A stretch of DNA of 10,122 bases, taken from contig CANQZP010000047.1 of NCBI GenBank assembly GCA_947628395.1, positions 1 through 10,122 of the forward strand, given 5' to 3'. The notes under the pieces are model-generated. The model was not told where the DNA came from and searched no databases. It saw only the letters and a list, made by a program, of their open reading frames with translations. The position numbers were made by a program, and so were the translations under genes. This document shows, piece by piece, positions 7,524-10,122 of the stretch. Numbering within the stretch: the stretch's first letter is position 1; each line of letters begins with the position of its first letter. Source of the DNA: an uncultured Clostridia bacterium. GTDB lineage: Bacteria > Bacillota > Clostridia > TANB77 > CAG-508.

Positions 7524-7702
7524 AAATTTTAGCACCTCCATAAATAAATTTTAGTTTTTTTGTAAATTTTAGTTTAATTAGTATTAATGAAATGTAATTA
7601 AACTGGATTGTATTTATAATAAATATAAAAATCTAAATTCAGCCGCTACGATTTTTATATTATTAACATGATAATATGGGCTATAGAAGTATAGCCCTTA
7701 AA
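7524..7702 (-). promoter_or_regulatory. Structured 179-nt rpmJ-rpsM spacer, candidate leader RNA
   Basis: Three inverted repeats follow one another: GGGCTATA/TATAGCCC with a 4-nt loop (7678-7697, starting 5 nt after the rpmJ stop), an 11-bp ATATAAAAATC/GATTTTTATAT pair with a 16-nt GC-richer loop (7623-7660), and a 10-bp AGTTTAATTA/TAATTAAACT pair with a 14-nt loop (7571-7604). Then CTAAAATTT occurs three times (7572-7564, 7554-7546, 7532-7524), the last touching the rpsM start. No stem is followed by a T-tract and no good promoter is seen. Other gaps in this operon are about 20-100 nt. In E. coli, S4 represses this operon at the same place; that parallel is inference. Confidence 0.5.
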
Positions 7703-7816
7703 TTAACCTTGTCTTTGTTTGTGTTTAGGATTCTCACAGATAACTCTGATTTTTCCTTTTCTTTTTATTATTTTGCATTTTTCACATATTTTCTTAACTG
7801 ATGGTCTTACTTTCAT
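7703..7816 (-). CDS. rpmJ: 50S ribosomal protein L36
   Basis: Smallest large-subunit protein, binding 23S rRNA. 37 aa, exactly the usual length, beginning MKVRPSVKKICEKC and ending ENPKHKQRQG. C11, C14, C27 and H32 form the CCCH zinc ribbon of the zinc-containing L36 type. GAGGTG lies 6 nt before the ATG; stop is TAA. It sits 57 nt after infA and 179 nt before rpsM, the standard infA-rpmJ-rpsM order. Confidence 0.97.
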   Translation of the reverse strand: MKVRPSVKKICEKCKIIKRKGKIRVICENPKHKQRQG

Positions 7817-7873
7817 TTTTTTCACCTCTACTCCATTTTTATTTTAGCTTAAAATTTTTTTTAAATAGTAAAT

Positions 7874-8092
7874 TTATTTTGCTCTCCAAGTGATTCTTCC
7901 TTTAGTTAAATCATAAGGTGAAAGTTCTAGTTTTACTTTATCACCTGGTAAGATTTTTATATAATTCATTCTAAGTTTTCCTGAAATATGAGCCAATACT
8001 TGATGACCATTTTCAAGTTCAACTTTAAAATTTGTATTTGGTAAAGTTTCTATAACTGTACCTTCTACTTCAATTACATCCTCTTTTGACAA
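7874..8092 (-). CDS. infA: Translation initiation factor IF-1
   Basis: Binds the 30S A site and works with IF2 and IF3 to form the initiation complex. I place the start at the TTG at 8092: this gives 72 aa, the canonical IF1 length, beginning MSKEDVIEVEGTV, with GGGAGG (8105-8100) 7 nt upstream. An in-frame TTG at 8107 would add five residues (MGGRK) that are simply the translated ribosome binding site. No ATG is available, so initiation is at a weak codon, which may limit IF1 output. The S1/OB-fold core is clear (LPNTNFKVELENGH, LAHISGKLRMNYIKILPGDKV, TKGRITWR). It is the first gene behind the promoter inside the map 3' end. Confidence 0.95.
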   Translation of the reverse strand: MSKEDVIEVEGTVIETLPNTNFKVELENGHQVLAHISGKLRMNYIKILPGDKVKLELSPYDLTKGRITWRAK

Positions 8093-8149
8093 TTTTCTTC
8101 CTCCCAAAATAAGGTTTTTTTTAACTACTTTTCAATAGTAAGCTAATAT

Positions 8150-8178
8150 AGTATATAATATTTTTATAATCTTGTCAA
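8150..8178 (-). promoter_or_regulatory. Near-consensus sigma-A promoter for infA and the downstream ribosomal genes
   Basis: On the minus strand TTGACA (8178-8173) and TATACT (8155-8150) are exactly 17 bp apart. The -35 box coincides with the last codons of map (Leu-Thr), and the map stop lies in the spacer. Transcription should start near 8144, leaving a leader of about 50 nt before infA. This would uncouple infA-rplQ from adk-map. Confidence 0.78.
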
Positions 8179-8937
8179 GATTTCTGGCTCTTTTTCTGTA
8201 ATTAAAATTGTATTTTCATAATGAGCAGTATTTGTACCATCTTCTGATACTATTGTCCAGCCATCATCTAAACTTAAAATATCTGGTTTTCCTGCTATTA
8301 CCATAGGTTCTACAGCTATTGTCATTCCTGGTTCTAAACGCATTCCTTTACCTTTTTTACCATAGTTTGGAACACCTGGATCTTCATGCATTTGTCTTCC
8401 TATTCCATGTCCTTGAAATTCTTTTATTACACTAAATCCATTACTAGTTACATATTCATAAATTGCATTTGAAATATCTCCAACTCTATATCCTTTTTTA
8501 GCAAATTTTATTCCTTCAAAAAAAGCTTGTTTTGTAACTTCTACTAATCTTTTATCTTCTTTATTATTTTCTTTTCCTACTATATATGTTCTTGCTGCAT
8601 CTCCATGAAAACCATTTTTTAATACTACTAAATCGAAGCTAATTACATCTCCTTCTTTTAATATAGTTTTTTTAGAAGGTATTCCATGTATTACTTCATC
8701 ATTTACTGATGCACATATTGTAGCTGGAAAATCTGGTATTCCTTCAAATCCACTTGGAAAGTTTTTTTGTGCTGGAATACCTCCATTTTTAATAATAAAA
8801 TCTTCTGCAATTTTATCTAATTCCCATGTAGAAATTCCTGGTCTAATAGCTTGTTTAATAACTTCATGTGTTTTAGCTGTTAAAATACATGCTTCTCTCA
8901 TAATCTCAATTTCTCTTTTAGATTTTATAGTTACCAC
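8164..8937 (-). CDS. map: Type I methionyl aminopeptidase
   Basis: Removes the initiator methionine from nascent proteins, with two divalent metals. 257 aa, the short bacterial type Ia form with no N-terminal zinc extension. The five metal ligands are present: D102 (SFDLVV), D113 (GFHGDAART), H177 (GHGIGRQMHEDP), E210 (AVEPM) and E241 (HYENT). H84 in VIHGIPS matches the catalytic His79 of E. coli. Start is GTG at 8937, with AGAGG 10 nt upstream; I see no better alternative. Its 3' end houses the infA promoter. It would normally follow adk directly, but a 201-bp repeat element now lies between them. Confidence 0.97.
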   Translation of the reverse strand: MVTIKSKREIEIMREACILTAKTHEVIKQAIRPGISTWELDKIAEDFIIKNGGIPAQKNFPSGFEGIPDFPATICASVNDEVIHGIPSKKTILKEGDVISFDLVVLKNGFHGDAARTYIVGKENNKEDKRLVEVTKQAFFEGIKFAKKGYRVGDISNAIYEYVTSNGFSVIKEFQGHGIGRQMHEDPGVPNYGKKGKGMRLEPGMTIAVEPMVIAGKPDILSLDDGWTIVSEDGTNTAHYENTILITEKEPEILTRL

Positions 8938-8971
8938 TGCAATTTTACCTCTTTTCTACTAAGATTATATT

Positions 8972-9184
8972 CATTAAAGCAGTAAATAATTGATTTTTAA
9001 ATAGCTTTGCTGTCGCAACTTTCAGAATTAAAAAGTATTTCGTAGGGGCGATTATCAATCGCCCGCTCTTCGAAGAAAATGCGAAATACAAAAATATCTG
9101 TAAGTTGCTTCAATCGCACTCGGCTAAAGCCTCGTTTGGTCGCTGCGCAGCTATTTTTAAATCAATTATCTTACTGCTCATTAA
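8972..9184. mobile_element. 201-bp MITE-like element between adk and map, with 6-bp target duplication
   Basis: The element spans 8978-9178. Its ends, AGCAGTAA...TAGCT (8978-9006) and AGCTA...TTACTGCT (9149-9178), are inverted repeats of about 30 bp with 2 mismatches and 1 gap by hand alignment. Directly outside both ends lies CATTAA (8972-8977 and 9179-9184), a 6-bp direct repeat as left by transposition. The right copy contains the adk stop codon, so insertion kept adk intact. Inside are nested inverted pairs: GCAACTTTCAG/CTGTAAGTTGC (9015-9025, 9098-9108), GTATTTCG/CGAAATAC (9035-9042, 9082-9089) and the core GGGCGATT/AATCGCCC (9046-9064) plus CTTCGAAG. No ORF of note, so a transposase would have to act in trans. 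Confidence 0.85.
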
Positions 9185-9846
9185 TTTTTAATGTCTTTTA
9201 ATATATCATCTGCTACTTCTTTTCCTAATCTATTGATTCTTTCACTAATTTCTTCTGTTCTTAAAATTCCTTTTTCATTATAATATTCTACTAATGGACT
9301 AGTTTGCTTATCATAAATTTCTAATCTATTTTTTATTGATTGTTCATCCATATCATCTTCTCTTTGAACTATTTTTGAACCACATTTATCGCATATACCT
9401 TCTTTTGATGGTGGATTCAAAATCAAATTATATGTTGCTTTACAATGTTGATTTGAACATACTCTTCTATTTGTAATTCTTGTGATTATTTCATCTCTTG
9501 GTGTTACTAAATTTATAACTAAATCAACTTTTTTGTTATGTTTATTTAATATTTCGTCTAATTTCTCAGCTTGCTCTATTGTTCTTGGGAATCCGTCTAA
9601 TATTGCCCCATTTTTTGTCTCATCAGAATCTAATACATCTGATACCATTGGAACTGTAATATCATCTGGTACTAATTGTCCTTTTGATATATATTTATTT
9701 GCTTCTATTCCAAGCTTTGTTTCTTCTTTTATATTTTTTCTAAAAATATCTCCTGTAGATATTTGTGGTATATTTAGTTCATTTGATAATAATCCTGCTA
9801 CAGTTCCTTTTCCTGTTCCTTGTGCTCCTAACATTATAATTATCAT
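9181..9846 (-). CDS. adk: Adenylate kinase, zinc-lid long form
   Basis: Catalyses ATP + AMP to 2 ADP, setting cellular adenylate balance; essential in most bacteria. 221 aa. P-loop GAQGTGKGT at 7-15 (Gln where most Adk have Pro), AMP-binding STGDIFR at 30-36, DGFPRT at 84-89. The LID carries C130, C135, C152 and C155, so the first pair is CX4C (CSNQHC, with H134) where the usual zinc lid is CX2C; then QREDD at 161-165. Start ATG has AAGGAG 9 nt upstream. It normally follows secY, which is not in the window; instead a repeat element lies upstream. Another copy of that element starts right after its stop codon. Confidence 0.97.
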   Translation of the reverse strand: MIIIMLGAQGTGKGTVAGLLSNELNIPQISTGDIFRKNIKEETKLGIEANKYISKGQLVPDDITVPMVSDVLDSDETKNGAILDGFPRTIEQAEKLDEILNKHNKKVDLVINLVTPRDEIITRITNRRVCSNQHCKATYNLILNPPSKEGICDKCGSKIVQREDDMDEQSIKNRLEIYDKQTSPLVEYYNEKGILRTEEISERINRLGKEVADDILKDIKN

Positions 9847-9865
9847 AAAAACCCTCTCCTTTATG

Positions 9866-9915
9866 TGTATTTTTTTAAATAATTACTTAAATAAATAATT
9901 ATTTAAAAAAATACA
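9866..9915 (-). promoter_or_regulatory. 20-bp perfect hairpin in the adk leader
   Basis: TGTATTTTTTTAAATAATTA (9866-9885) and its exact inverse (9896-9915) surround a 10-nt loop, ending just upstream of the adk ribosome binding site. One G-C pair only. On the transcribed strand the 3' arm is A-rich, not T-rich, so it is not a terminator. It might stabilise the mRNA 5' end or affect adk translation; that is inference. Confidence 0.6.
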
Positions 9916-9916
9916 T

Positions 9917-9945
9917 ATTCTATATCAATATCATTAACTTGCTAA
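9917..9945 (-). promoter_or_regulatory. Possible sigma-A promoter for adk
   Basis: On the minus strand TTAGCA (9945-9940) and TAGAAT (9922-9917) are 17 bp apart, matching consensus at 4 and 5 of 6 positions. The -35 box directly abuts the end of the repeat element at 9946. In such AT-rich sequence chance matches are common. Confidence 0.35.
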
Positions 9946-10122
9946 AGCAGTAAATAATTGATTTTTATAGCTTTGCTGTCGCAACTTTCAGATTGTAGGG
10001 GCGATTATTAATCGCCCGCTCTTCGAAGGAACAGCATATAATGCATATCTTCGTAAGAACGGGCGCATAATATTGTATATCTTCGTAAGAACGGGCGACT
10101 ACTAGTCGCCCCTACATGTCGC
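9946..10122. mobile_element. Second copy of the MITE-like element, right end outside the window
   Basis: The left end AGCAGTAAATAATTGATTTT, then TAGCTTTGCTGTCGCAACTTTCAG (9946-9991 in all), repeats the start of the 8978-9178 element almost exactly, lacking 2 bp, and in the same orientation. The interior differs: it lacks the GTATTTCG arms and carries instead a 123-bp module (9994-10116) with inverted ends TGTAGGGGCGA/TCGCCCCTACA. This holds the core GGGCGATT-ATT-AATCGCCC (9999-10017), CTTCGAAG, two 21-bp units and a second hairpin GGGCGACTA-C-TAGTCGCCC (10093-10111). The right terminal repeat must lie beyond 10122. No coding potential is seen. Confidence 0.75.
10045..10097. repeat. Two tandem 21-bp units, 32-bp period
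   Basis: ATATCTTCGTAAGAACGGGCG occurs at 10045-10065 and 10077-10097, identical, with unrelated sequence between. Read on the other strand, CGCCCGTTCTTACGAAG resembles the CGCCCGCTCTTCGAAG tail of the core module, so these look like inverted partial copies of it. Confidence 0.75.

Noticed and set aside
7524..7541. Six-codon N-terminal extension of S13 from the ATG at 7541
   Set aside because: The added codons are the GGAGGTG ribosome binding site and spacer; all S13 proteins start at MARIAG-like sequence.
7678..7697. GGGCTATA hairpin after rpmJ as an intrinsic terminator
   Set aside because: No T-tract follows it on either strand.
10045..10097. Short direct repeats resembling a CRISPR array
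   Set aside because: Only two units, only 11 bp between them, and the units belong to the palindromic repeat module.
1..10122. Recoded UGA (code 4), suggested by the extreme AT content
   Set aside because: All genes read through without in-frame TGA, and Trp is encoded by TGG, so the standard code suffices.

Overview
The window reads like the chromosome of a low-GC Clostridia-type Firmicute. It is very AT-rich, has strong GGAGG-type ribosome binding sites, uses the standard code (TGG for Trp, all stops TAA or TAG), and carries the Gram-positive gene order adk-map-infA-rpmJ-rpsM-rpsK-rpsD-rpoA-rplQ. L17 has a roughly 50-residue internal insert of a kind I remember from Lachnospiraceae and relatives, and S4 is the four-cysteine (zinc) form. 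Every gene is on the minus strand, so transcription runs from high to low coordinates.

In transcription order: (1) 10122-9847 holds the left part of a palindromic repeat element and the adk leader with a 20-bp hairpin. (2) adk (9846-9181) and map (8937-8164) are separated by a complete 201-bp mobile-element-like repeat with terminal inverted repeats and a 6-bp target duplication that includes the adk stop codon. (3) A near-consensus promoter embedded in the last codons of map feeds infA, rpmJ (37 codons), a structured 179-nt spacer, rpsM, rpsK, rpsD, rpoA and rplQ, ending at a terminator that overlaps the rplQ stop. (4) A 470-nt gene-free stretch carries palindromic repeats, a second terminator, a consensus promoter and a leader hairpin for a cysteine synthase-family gene. 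(5) recJ and rel (truncated by the window edge) follow, 15 nt apart.

The genes are core functions: nucleotide balance (Adk), N-terminal Met removal (Map), translation initiation (IF1), small and large subunit proteins, the RNA polymerase alpha subunit, cysteine synthesis, single-strand DNA exonuclease and (p)ppGpp metabolism. No new enzymatic system is visible. What is unusual lies between the genes: a family of nested palindromic repeats, one copy with clear transposition hallmarks inside the essential adk-map operon, and several leader structures that could regulate cysK, adk and the alpha operon.
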